A DNA stretch of 64,000 nt from Symsagittifera roscoffensis (lineage: Eukaryota; Xenacoelomorpha; Acoela; Convolutidae): the NCBI RefSeq assembly GCF_963678635.1, contig NC_087066.1, forward strand, positions 61,494,054 to 61,558,053, in the 5' to 3' direction. A model generated the notes under the pieces. The model was not told the origin of the DNA and ran no database searches. It saw only the letters and a list, made by a program, of their open reading frames with translations. Numbering within the stretch: the first letter of the stretch is position 1; every line of letters starts with the position of its first letter. This document shows, piece after piece, positions 45,051 to 54,455 of this stretch. A program made the translations under genes and the position numbers.

Positions 45051-45101
45051 AGATAAAATATCCAATTAACCAATAATAAATTTAGTTTATATCTGGTTCC
45101 A

Positions 45102-45105
45102 TTGC
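45102..45105. other. Target-site duplication, right
   Basis: TTGC directly after the LTR; matches 28200-28203. The pair shows this element is a single intact insertion with no outer deletion. Confidence 0.85.
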
Positions 45106-46454
45106 GGTTCCCTTTGCCAAGTTCGCACCTCGGCCCGCGTAAAAACAAAAAATTCTTATGAGCAAACAGTTAAAACTTGTCTGAGTATTGAATTTGTCCG
45201 AGATGATCCTATTCTACGAGCAGGCACAGATCTACGCTTTTTTTTGCATGCCATAAAACAGTACCAAAGGGGTACCCTTTGCGTGGCAACGGGTCGAGCT
45301 CGTGAAGAGAAGAAAGAGAGCATCCCCCCTTTACATCTGCTGCAAGTCTACGCTTTTCTCATTTGTGAACTAGGATTTCAAATAAAGTTGAAACTTTAAT
45401 CCGTGACGTGCAAATATAGCATATGCATTTACCTGAACACGGATGAAGAAAGGTCGGAGGGGGGATGGGTTCCCATGAACAATGTTCTGAATTAGCGAAG
45501 ATTTGAAATCAGACGAAGTACTTCTTCCTGGTGAAAGCAGGGACCAAAAGGAAAAAGCAAACACCCAATTTAAGAGTTCAAAGTTATTCATAATGACTTG
45601 CTTTTCTATCCTTTTAATGATTTGATGTGATGTTCTAAATATACAAGACTAAGTATCGCATCAAAATGTTGTTAATGAGAAAGTTATATATTATACTCAA
45701 ACTAAAGGGCATGGAACATGACGCGACGTATATTCCAAACGAGACAACTATCCGAAAGACAATTAAGAATACTTTTGGTGTTTTATGATAATGCTTTTCT
45801 TCAATGGAAAAGTTACATCGCTTTGAAGTGTTGTAAAAATACAGTATCATAAACTTGAAAGATTCAAAAACACATCTGGAAAAAAATTAAAAATTAAATG
45901 GGAAACAATTTAAAAGGTGAGCTCTTGCAGGGCCCATAGCTTAATTAACCTTAAAAAATTAACCTTCGGGGCAGGCCTCTAGTTAAACTTAAAAAACGTG
46001 GAAAGGTGCTGGTACAAGGACGGAAACCGAAGGGCTTTGACTGCCTTTTGGAGAGTATGTTGCAACTTTTGTCAAATTTATAATAGTAAACCCTCCCTCC
46101 AACAGCGCAAAATCAAATGCAAAATGACAAACTTGGCTAACTGTAATGTAGTAATTGGACTAATATGGTTGCATGATTTCAATTTGAAATAGTTTTTGAG
46201 CCACTAAATGAAGACAAATTCTTTTACCCGAGCCGAGATTTTTCACCTAATTTGAAGCAAGATTTTGAGTTTAATTGTCTAAAAAAACCGATCAAATCTT
46301 ACATATTTTCCAGTGGTTATTTTGCTCGAGCATTTGAAAAAAGTCGCTCACATTGTTTTTGGTCAAGACATCGAAAAAAATATTGCTTGATTTGAGAACG
46401 GTTAAGCACTTTTTTTAAATTGTAGATAGTATTTCAACTGCAACTTAGCGTGGG
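45106..46454. other. No recognised feature
   Basis: Flank of the retroelement. Contains a purine-rich patch (gaagaaaggtcggagg near 45444) and short frames without motifs. Confidence 0.35.
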
Positions 46455-46462
46455 TTGACCAA

Positions 46463-46795
46463 AAATGCTTATCCTACAATTTCCATTTATGAAAAAAAGC
46501 TTGTCCTACAATTTTTTACAGTTTCATAGACTCAGAAAATTGTTTAAAAAACTCTAGGATAAGCGTTTTTTTCATATATGGAAAATGTAGATTAAAATTT
46601 TTTTCATATATGGAAATTGTAGGATAAACATTTTTTCATATATGGAAATTGTAGGATAAACATTTTTTCATAAATGGAAATTGTAATATAAGCATTTTAT
46701 CATTAATTGAAATTGTAAGACAAGCATTTTTTCATAAATGGAAATTGTACGATAAGCATTTTTTCATTTATGGAAACTGTAAGATAAGCTTTTTT
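46463..46795. repeat. 33-base minisatellite with inverted first unit
   Basis: Seven direct units of tttttcatatatggaaattg plus taggataaaca at 46568-46795, each about 33 bases, and one inverted unit at 46465-46495 (cttatcctacaatttccat). It sits immediately downstream of the candidate exon at 46818. Confidence 0.85.
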
Positions 46796-46817
46796 TGGAA
46801 ACTCAAATGAGGCTCAA

Positions 46818-47107
46818 TTAGCGTTTAAACTTACCCATAAGACGTGCAATCTCTGAACAGAGAAGAGAATCAACAGAAAAATAAGAGTGTTTTGAGGTTG
46901 GAACCTCAAACTCTTCATTATCTGTAGGCAAATCTCTCAACTCTTGAGAGAGCAAAAATTTCCTAAGCCTACTTCTAGATGAACCAAAACCATAAGGGAG
47001 GAGTTGTCTCAAACGCCAAAAAACCTGTTTTCCTGATGGAAACATTCTCCAAGCATAAACACTCCAGTTGTGATCCGCAAGTTCTGTCATCAGCTTAAAA
47101 TCATTTC
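46818..47107 (-). CDS. Candidate terminal coding exon, function unknown
   Basis: On the reverse strand a strong acceptor (ttttgttttttatag) opens a 290-base exon that starts with two bases completing a codon and reads 95 residues to a stop at 46818-46820. The peptide begins NDFKLMTELADHNWSVYAWR, continues with MFPSGKQVFWRLRQLLPYGF and ends SLLCSEIARLMGKFKR. Composition is mixed and protein-like, unlike the AT-driven frames around it. I recognise no domain. Upstream exons should lie above 47.4 kb, but that area is a MITE and satellite, so the gene may have lost them. The open reading continues by chance into the intron to 47228. Confidence 0.5.
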
Positions 47108-47221
47108 CTATAAAAAACAAAATTTTACACGTGCGAGAAAACAGAAAATATTCAACACATACGAAATTAATGTTCATTGATATGATTTCTGATCCAAATT
47201 CAGAACTACTCGAATGCAAAA

Positions 47222-47430
47222 ATATCAACTTTTAAGGCCACCATCGGAATCATATATTAGATTACTGGGTCAGAAGTCAGCCAAGCGACGGCGCTCAGAA
47301 GCAGAATACTGCACTGATTTACGATGTAAAATAGGGCAGTAATGTGCTTCTCGGCGCCATCGATTGGCTGACTTCCGACCCAGTCATCTCATATAAGATT
47401 CCGATGGTGGCCTTAAAAGTTGACATTTCT
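47222..47430. mobile_element. MITE with long terminal inverted repeats
   Basis: tcaacttttaaggccacc at the left is exactly mirrored by ggtggccttaaaagttga at the right. The arms continue inwards for about 85 bases with few mismatches (tgggtcagaagtcagcca against tggctgacttccgaccca). A TTAA lies inside each end, which would suit a piggyBac-like target, but a TA-target element is equally possible. No coding capacity. Confidence 0.8.
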
Positions 47431-47444
47431 GCATAAGTCAGATT

Positions 47445-49138
47445 GTACAATTAAGCTGTTAATATTTGAAAACAGTGAAATCAAAAACTAAGCACTCCCA
47501 GGTACCAATAACAAGTAAAACAATGCATTATCAACCCCAAAAAGGCAGCGCTGTCTTTCAAACTTATGAAAACTCAAGGTAGTCAAAACCAAAAAGAAAA
47601 AACTGCCAGTACTGTGACAACTTTTTCGGACAAAAAATCACCACAGCGTAATTTCGCTTCTGCAACGATCGCTAACACAGGAGATCTGATAAATTGAACA
47701 ACAATCAACACACCAAGATGACTTAATTAGCAACACAATGTCCTCAAATACGAAAAAAAATTGTACCACAAAATATCGCATCAAGGATAAACACAAAAAA
47801 TGACTTATTTCAGAAACATAACGACCAAAATCAAAAACTTAGTACTCATATGAACCGTTAGCATACCCACAAGGCATTAACCACCCAAAAAAATGTCGCT
47901 GTGTGTTTCAAAGATGTCAAAACTGAAAAAACATTCAGTAGCCAAGACCAGAAGCCAGTGAAAACTACCAATTTGTGACGACAACTTTTTCGGACAAAAA
48001 ATCACCACTGCGCAAATCCGCTTCTGCAACGATCGCTAAGTCAGTAGAATCGATAAATGGAGCAACAATGAACACATCAAGATTTCTTCACTAGCCACAC
48101 ACTGTCCTGAAAAATGAAAAAAAATTGTACCACAAAAAATCGCATCAAGGATGAAAACAAAAAAAGACATATTTCAGAAACACGAAAACCAAAATCAAAA
48201 CCCAGTACTCCCATGAGTCTTCGGTATACCCACAACGCATTAAAAACCCAAAAAAGCGTCGCTGTGTATTTCAAAGAAGTCAAAACTGAAAAAACATTCA
48301 GTAGCCAAGACCAGAAGCTAGTGGAAACTACCAATTTGTGATAACTTTATTGAAACAAAAACACACCAGCCCAAATTCGCTAAAAAATCGACCGCTACCC
48401 CAGTCACTTTGAATAAAGGAATAAAAACGAGCACATTGAAATGATAATATCAGCAAGACACTGTGATCAAAAATGGAAAAACTTGTAACGAGAAAAACCG
48501 CATCACTGATAGACCTATAAAAAGACATGATTCCACAGAAAAAAACTGAAATCAATTTTTAAGCACTCCCATGTTACATCAACAAGTAAAAAATGCTTTA
48601 TCAACCGCAAAAAGGCAGCTCTGTCTCACAAATTTATGAAAACAAGGAAAATCTATTAGTCAAGACCAAAAAGAAAGAAAAACTGCCAGTACTGTGACAG
48701 TTTTTTTCGGACAAAAACCACCACAGCGCAAATTCGCTTCTGCAACGATCGCTAACCCAGTAGAACTGATGAATGGTACAATATTGAACACATCAAGATA
48801 ACTTAACTAGCCACACAGGGTCCTGAAAAATTAAAAAAAAATTTGTGCCACAAAAGATCGCATCAAGGATAAACACAAAAAATGACATATTTCGGAAACA
48901 GACAAAAATCAAAACTTAGTACTGCCATGAACTGTCAGCAAACCCAAAACGCATTAACAACCCAAAAAAATGTCGCTGTGTATTTCGAAGATTCAAAACT
49001 GAAGAAACATTCAGTAGCCAAGACCAAAAGCTAGTGGAAACTACCAACTTGTGACGACAACTTTTTTCGGACAAAAAACCATCACAGCGCAAATCCGCTT
49101 CTGCAACGATCGCTAAGTCAGTAGAATCGATGCATGGA
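47445..49138. repeat. ~360-base satellite with higher-order structure
   Basis: The anchor cgcttctgcaacgatcgcta recurs at 47655, 48019, (degenerate) 48378, 48735 and 49096, so the unit is 357-364 bases. Units 1 and 4 share aaactgccagtactgtgac, while units 2, 3 and 5 share cattcagtagccaagacca. The array is therefore A-B-B-A-B, a higher-order repeat of about 1.08 kb. It ends abruptly at 49138 where a truncated retroelement begins. Confidence 0.9.
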
Positions 49139-50102
49139 TGACTTCGTTGTGCTTCTGTTGTTGTTATTGTTTCAACAATTTCGTTTGCAAAAAGTGATGG
49201 GGTTTGTACTTCTTGTTGTGTAAGATTTCTTGTTCATTTCAAATTATCATGATTTATAAACGTAGAATTTAAGCTATTATTTCCTGTTCTTTCAGGAAAA
49301 AATGAATTATAATTTAAAGGTGTTGCGTCAACTTAAGTGGATAAACTCTAACATAATCTTTGTGAATAGATATTGTGTTAATTGCTTGGCTTGATATATC
49401 TATTGGGATAATAATAAATGATTCATGAGACCATTCAGTGTCACAAACATAATCTGATTGTTCTGCTAGTACAGTTTCGTCATCTGTATTTTGTGGTCGA
49501 AATTTTTTTCTTGCTTGTTCAATGAGATCAAGATTGTGACTAAAATAATCGATTATAAACCATGCTAAGATTTTTTGTATTATGTTGTGTTATTTTATTT
49601 CTAGTTAGATCTTCTCGGATGTATAGGTGTATTTCCTGTCGTACAATTGTATATCGAGATGTTTGAGTAGGTGAATCGCCTTGAGGTTCATTTAGTTCTT
49701 TTATAGATAAATAGCTATAGATAAGTGAGAATACATCATTTGTATATATAGAGTTTGCTCTTTGTGAGTTTTGATGTTGTATGCTTTCGATGTATTGTGT
49801 AAAAATTTTCGAAAATTCAAAATCTTCATCATCAGTTTGGATGAGATATCTGTCATGGAATGCATTTGGTGATCTAATTTCTATTGTGTAGATTCCATTT
49901 TGTAATGTGAGACTACATATACCTTTGAGATAGTGGTCAAGAAGTTGTCTTTTAATTTTTACATCGGAAAATTCTTTTGTGCACGGACTTTCTCCTTTTT
50001 CGAATAAATTTGTAATTAAGTTTTTGACAAAATGCTATCTGTCCTCAAGGTTCAGTTAATGGGGATATTAAAAATTCAAGTCCTGAACTTTCGGGGTTAT
50101 CT
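49139..50102 (-). pseudogene. gag: gag fragment of copy 2 (broken)
   Basis: Counterpart of copy 1 42240-42782 and of the start of its linker, recognisable from long matching DNA words such as accatgctaagattttttgt and cttgttgtgtaagatttct. No frame is open for more than a few dozen codons. Confidence 0.65.
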
Positions 50103-50522
50103 TCATTTTGAATCATTTTTGTATTGTATTACTGTTTGTGGGCAATTTTGAATGTGTCTTATTGGTTGATTCCAATTGTACAAACGTATTGGCTTAATTG
50201 TGTAGCAATTTTTTATTTTTCGCTTACCTTTTACTGATGCTGCTGAGTTGGTTTCTGAATCAGTGAAATATAGTTGGTCGTCAATTAGGTGACTTTTGTT
50301 TATTGAGTCTTTTAAATTGTGAAGTTCTTGTATTGCGGTTGTTTCTGATTCTGAGACTGCGTTTTTTTGTTTTGAAAAACTTTTCCTAATAGTTTGTTTT
50401 TGTTTGTTAATTGTTTTCTTTCTTAGTGTTTGTCTTTTTTTTATTATAGATCCTACTGATTGTCTGTGTGATGTATTTACGAGGTCGAATTTGTCGTCGT
50501 TAATTAAACAATTGTGTATCAT
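50103..50522 (-). CDS. gag: gag N-terminus, open in copy 2 (139 aa)
   Basis: The only copy in which the start of gag is open. It begins MIHNCLINDDKFDLVNTSHR, followed by a very basic stretch (IKKRQTLRKKTINKQKQ) and a Ser/Asn-rich part with YFTDSETNSAASVKGKRK. Copy 1 keeps the same order near 42960-43370 with frameshifts and no start codon at the same place. The basic patch suggests nucleic-acid or membrane binding, or a nuclear signal. Further gag sequence (49440-49960) follows but is broken. Confidence 0.6.
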   Translation of the reverse strand: MIHNCLINDDKFDLVNTSHRQSVGSIIKKRQTLRKKTINKQKQTIRKSFSKQKNAVSESETTAIQELHNLKDSINKSHLIDDQLYFTDSETNSAASVKGKRKIKNCYTIKPIRLYNWNQPIRHIQNCPQTVIQYKNDSK

Positions 50523-51571
50523 GATTGTTTGTTTGTTTCCTAAGTTGTCTCTTGACTTAAGGTTTAGGATGATGGGTGCAAAATCTGGATTAGTGATTTT
50601 AATGCCTTAAACTGTTAGTTCTTACATTTTTTGTAGTTAGCTTAACTAGGGTCGTATGTTTGGGTTTTGGGTTGGAGAGAAAAGCGTATATCAATTCCGA
50701 AGAATAATTTGTACTTTCTCGTGACTAATTCTAAGCTAAGATTGACTCACTTAATCTTACTTAGGGGTTGTGATTTGTGATCAAGGGTTGGAGAGTAGTA
50801 AATCGATCCACAAGATTCAGATATAAATGGAACGCGAGTAGTTCATTAGATACTATTTTCTGACTTACTAAGTGTAAGTGTTTTAGCCTGGGTCATCTAA
50901 GAGGAGGTAGATCAAGTGAAGGATGTGTAACCGAAGTTCTTCACTGTTTATCTTCATTAAAATGGTTAGTTTTCTTAAAAATTTCTGTTAATCCTGGGTC
51001 TTTGATAAGGGTTGGGTAGTGAATCGACGTTTGAGGTCGTTGGACACTGATTAGATTGGGAGGGGAGAACAAAATTGTTCTATTTGATCCAAGGATAGGC
51101 CTTGATGATCAGAGATTTAGATATCTAGAAATTTAGAAATTTAGATATAGTTTAATTTAAAGATCCAAGGAAAGCCTTGATGATCTTTTATTTAAATGAA
51201 ATTAATTTAAGTGAAAGCAAGGATAAGCCTTGATAGTTTAAAATAAGAGAGTTTTAGTTTTGATGATTGCTAGTTTTTGAAATTTGCTGTTATGTTTTAG
51301 GTGATCAAGCTGAGATGATGAGATGATTTATATATACTAACACCTTATGATTATTAGATATCTTTCTAGTCGTATGTCGTTTTTGTTCAATGTCTTCTTC
51401 CAATACTGGGTAGTTCTCGTATTGTTCGGAATATTGGATCTGATCTATTGAGACCTAGAGACATATCTATTAAGTTCTTAACATATAACGTTTTTTCTGA
51501 AATGTTGTATATGTTTAATTCAAATAAATTTTTGTCTAATTCTAGGTTAGTTACGATCTGTTTGAGACGTT
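50523..51571 (-). other. 5' leader of copy 2 with three small hairpins
   Basis: Collinear with the copy 1 leader. Palindromic motifs at 51086-51110, 51162-51185 and 51218-51234. The gagacgtttggtggcagc word next to the LTR is the mutated primer site. Confidence 0.55.
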
Positions 51572-51584
51572 TGGTGGCAGCAAA

Positions 51585-51966
51585 TGAGTTATGTACTATG
51601 TACTGTACTCATAGAGTAATTTCAGATAGGGTACACGGTCTGCTCGTCTCGCTATCTTATTTTTCGGCCGGACAGATTCGTGCAACTTCTTAGTCTAATA
51701 CCGATCTTAATCTTACTCTTATATCTCCTAGTCTCAATATATCTACTGTACACCGGTTTGCACGAGTTAGTTCCAGAATGAGAACAACTGTATTCTAAGT
51801 TTAATTCAAATTGTTCTGGTGTTGAAACTACAAGTAATTTCAACACTTTACAAATAAATCGGTTGTTAGTTTGATGGAGTATGATTGGTTAGTATTTAAT
51901 CTTTTATAGAGATAAAAATATCATAATAATAACCAATGATAAATACTAGTTTAGATTTGGTTCCCA
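51585..51966 (-). repeat. 5' LTR of copy 2
   Basis: 382 bases, clearly related to the copy 1 LTRs but more diverged, with a deletion of the 'agggtgtttaactagtctc' zone. Ends TG...CA are kept. The CTATAAAA box is kept near 51902-51909. Confidence 0.9.
51819..51846 (-). promoter_or_regulatory. Conserved LTR hairpin, copy 2
   Basis: gtgttgaaacta, loop caag, taatttcaacac. Compared with copy 1 one stem pair changes C-G to T-A on both sides; one further pair becomes a G-U wobble in the transcribed strand. Confidence 0.75.
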
Positions 51967-52407
51967 CTAGTTATCTGTATAAACATTGATTGGCCAAAAT
52001 GGTAATCTTTACCGAATTTTTGTGCACGAAGTACGGTTAAAATTGGTCCGAATTATTGCAAAAATCTTCTCATGGCACCAGTGTTATAACAGTTTTTAAA
52101 AAGGTTAAAAAAGATTTGAACGGTTTGATCGGTTTTCCAGCAAGATTTGAGCTGTTTTTGAGCGGTTTAATAAAAAAAGCCAGTAAAACCATCAAAAGGC
52201 CTGAAAAAGGCAATGTGACGCTGCCCGGGTCAAGTTTGTGGTTTTTTGATCAGACGGCCGCGAGCAAAGTTTGATGTTTCCAGACTGTTGCGACCGAAAT
52301 TGGAAATTTTCAGACCGCCGCGAAAAAAAAAATTGGTAGTTCCAGACTTTGCGGACCGAGGCAAAATGTCCGCGATCGGCGTGACTGAACGAAAATTGGC
52401 GCAACCG
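51967..52407. other. Unassigned region
   Basis: Relatively GC-rich stretch with repeated 'ccagac' and 'ttttcagaccgccgcga' words at about 52310 and a similar 'cagactgttgcgaccga' at 52281. It may be a decayed repeat. No gene recognised. Confidence 0.35.
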
Positions 52408-52504
52408 AAAAATTGCTCAGTCGATTGTTTTAACTGCGTCGAACGCTTTCAAAAAAAATTTCGAAAGCGTTCGACGCAGTTAAAACAATCGACTGAGCAA
52501 TTTT
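52408..52504. repeat. Near-perfect hairpin, 43-base arms
   Basis: Arm 52408-52450 (with gctcagtcgattgttttaac) is mirrored without mismatch by 52462 onward (gttaaaacaatcgactgagc); the loop is about 11 bases of A and T. The lack of mutations shows a recent origin or active correction, in contrast with the decayed elements on both sides. Confidence 0.9.
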
Positions 52505-52627
52505 TTCAACCAGAAAGAATTGAGCGGAAACAAAATGACCGATAAACACAACTCGACTCGAGGTTGTGTGTACCCTTCAATCACGTCAATTGCTATTATA
52601 TTTTTTAACCGGGCCGAGGTGCTCGAT

Positions 52628-52735
52628 TTATGTTTCAAAGTTCTTGACCAAAAAATGGTTTATTTCGATTTTTATGACCAAATTTTGGTATGTTTTTGTT
52701 TTCTCGACCAAATATTGAGTTATTTCGACATTCTC
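52628..52735. repeat. ~32-base minisatellite running into the gap
   Basis: Three units with gaccaaa, then tggt or gagt, then tatttcga and tt(t/c)t. The array is cut by the run of N, so its length is unknown. Confidence 0.7.
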
Positions 52736-52935
52736 NNNNNNNNNNNNNNNNNNNNNNNNNNNNNNNNNNNNNNNNNNNNNNNNNNNNNNNNNNNNNNNNN
52801 NNNNNNNNNNNNNNNNNNNNNNNNNNNNNNNNNNNNNNNNNNNNNNNNNNNNNNNNNNNNNNNNNNNNNNNNNNNNNNNNNNNNNNNNNNNNNNNNNNNN
52901 NNNNNNNNNNNNNNNNNNNNNNNNNNNNNNNNNNN
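52736..52935. other. Assembly gap (200 N)
   Basis: Exactly 200 N, a placeholder length. The left side is a minisatellite and the right side is retroelement copy 3, so the gap may hide repeat array and the 5' half of copy 3. Joining across it is not proven. Confidence 0.98.
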
Positions 52936-52944
52936 TTTCTAATA

Positions 52945-53890
52945 TTCTCAAATCAACCAGCAAGAGCTTGAACAACTAATAGAAATTTTGTTAAAATATC
53001 CCATGGCTTATGCCAAATCAAAACTTTAAGTGGAAAGAAACATTCAGCACTACATCTTCCCACTTATACCAGAGGCAATTTTCAAAAAACAACGCGCAAA
53101 TAAAGCACCAATACATTATCTAAAGGTAAATAGACTTTTAGATATCCTTGAACAATATAAAATTATCTCACCAGTAAATAAAGAACAACAAACCAAAGGA
53201 AACATATTCGTCAACCCTGTAATTTTTCTCGCTAAAGGAGAAGAACTTAAAATTGTTATTTGATATTGAAATTCTCTAATCGAGGAATCAAAATGCAGCT
53301 GGCCCATAGAACCGATACTAGTATTCTGACAAAAATAAACGGACAAATACTATACCACTGCCAATATGAATAGCGCATATAATCAAATGTCATTACACAA
53401 ACAATCACGTCGTCTAACACAACTCGTTATTGGAAATCAGCGATGCGACTTAAATAGACCATTCAATGGTATATCCATAAGACCAGCAGCTTTTTCAGCT
53501 TTCATGAAAAAAAAATTAATTATAAATAAAACCATTAGTTCCTAGTAAAAATGTAATCACATATTTAGACGATGTTTTGTACAGTCACGAGCAAAACCAG
53601 AAATATTTAAAGATTTAGACAAATACCACCAATTCTTGTAGAAAGAAAACATGAAAACAGCTCCAGATAACTCAAATTTTTTCGTCACTTGTGTAAAATT
53701 CCTTCGACACATTAATGAAGGCAGCACATTTACAACCTTAAAAATTACAAATAGATGCATTATTATAACTACAACCACCATTTAAAAAAATTCAAGACCT
53801 CCATGGAATTCTAAACTTCCTAAGTAAATATGTTTACAAAATTCAAATATAGCCTCAGACAATTTTTATGTATTCTCCGACAAGAAATAA
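52945..53890 (+). pseudogene. pol: Reverse transcriptase (copy 3)
   Basis: Open at 53030-53263 with FPLIPEAIFKKQRANKAPIH and FVNPVIFLAKGEELKIVI. Further broken blocks include AYNQMSLHKQSRRLTQL near 53370 and the catalytic ITYLDDV near 53556, then the connection near 53800. Same order as copy 1 37398-38260. Confidence 0.85.
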
Positions 53891-54455
53891 TTTTGAATGG
53901 ATATCAGAACATCAAAAACGCTTCTATTGAATAAAAAATCTCCAGACAGAGGAAACTTGAGACACAAATCCGGAATCCATACCAACCTTTTTACGCCAGA
54001 TGCAATGGTTCCAATTTTGGAATTGCGCAGCACTTGTACAATCACATAAAGGTACAAACAAAACGAACCTAAACTGAGCAAACTCAAGACGTTTTTACAC
54101 AAGCTGAACTTAGACTCTCTACACCTAGGGGAGATTATACAGCCATAGTATACACACTCACAGACTATGAAATCTGAATCCTTGCATCAAACATTCAACA
54201 GTTTCATTCACAGATCAGAAACCATCATTTTTCTATTTACACAAAGATCAAATCTAAACCATAGAGTTTAAAGAATTCGGTTTATTCTAATGAAAATTAC
54301 ATACTCTCATATAGTTTGGACAGTAGGCAAAAGCCTGGCTTTACCAGAAACACTCGAAACACACCACCTGAATTGAAAACACGAAAAACAACTGTAAAAA
54401 TACCACAAAAAGTAAAAAATTTTGCTAGCAAAACTTGAAACATCACCACGACTAG
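53891..54455 (+). pseudogene. pol: RNase H region, absent from copy 1
   Basis: About 565 bases between the RT connection and the point where copy 1 resumes. Broken frames carry a TPDA string near 53995, a QSHKGT-like turn, an aspartate after an F-T stretch near 54220, and a tail IVWTVGKSLALPETL near 54310. These are in the positions expected of a gypsy RNase H with its last motif. The assignment rests on position plus these short strings. Confidence 0.6.

Larger units (their letters stand above)
28204..45101 (-). mobile_element. Ty3/gypsy-type LTR retrotransposon with env-like gene, copy 1
   Basis: Complete insertion of 16,898 bases. Two LTRs in the same orientation (28204-28608 and 44696-45101) begin and end TG...CA and are flanked by the 4-base duplication TTGC. 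A primer-binding site follows the 5' LTR. Domain order on the reverse strand: long leader, gag with capsid and zinc knuckle, DSGA protease, YLDD reverse transcriptase, integrase end with GPY/F module, env-like membrane protein, another long ORF, a small ORF, 3' LTR. The LTRs differ at roughly 30 positions by eye, so the insertion is old. Every gene has stops or frameshifts. Compared with copy 3 (52936-63575) it lacks RNase H and most of the integrase core. Confidence 0.95.
44696..45101 (-). repeat. 5' LTR of copy 1
   Basis: 406 bases, TG...CA ends, with a CTATAAAATA box at 45041-45050 and CCAAT/ATTGG words around it. The retained hairpin is at 44961-44988. Confidence 0.95.
49139..51966 (-). 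mobile_element. Ty3/gypsy-type element of the same family, copy 2 (5' fragment)
   Basis: Carries a 5' LTR (51585-51966), leader and gag N-terminus, collinear with copy 1 from its LTR to about 41930. It is cut off at 49138, where satellite starts. Only the beginning of the element is present, so either the satellite replaced the rest or the insertion was broken by rearrangement. Confidence 0.9.

Noticed and set aside
45102-45400. Fragment of rRNA or a GC-rich gene next to the LTR
   Set aside because: A few GC-rich words (ctcggcccgcg, aacgggtcgagct) but no continuous match that I can recognise.
47445-49138. CRISPR array
   Set aside because: Units are ~360 bases, tandem without unique spacers, in a eukaryotic context.
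52520-52971. Open frames across the N run
   Set aside because: They consist mostly of unknown residues across an assembly gap.
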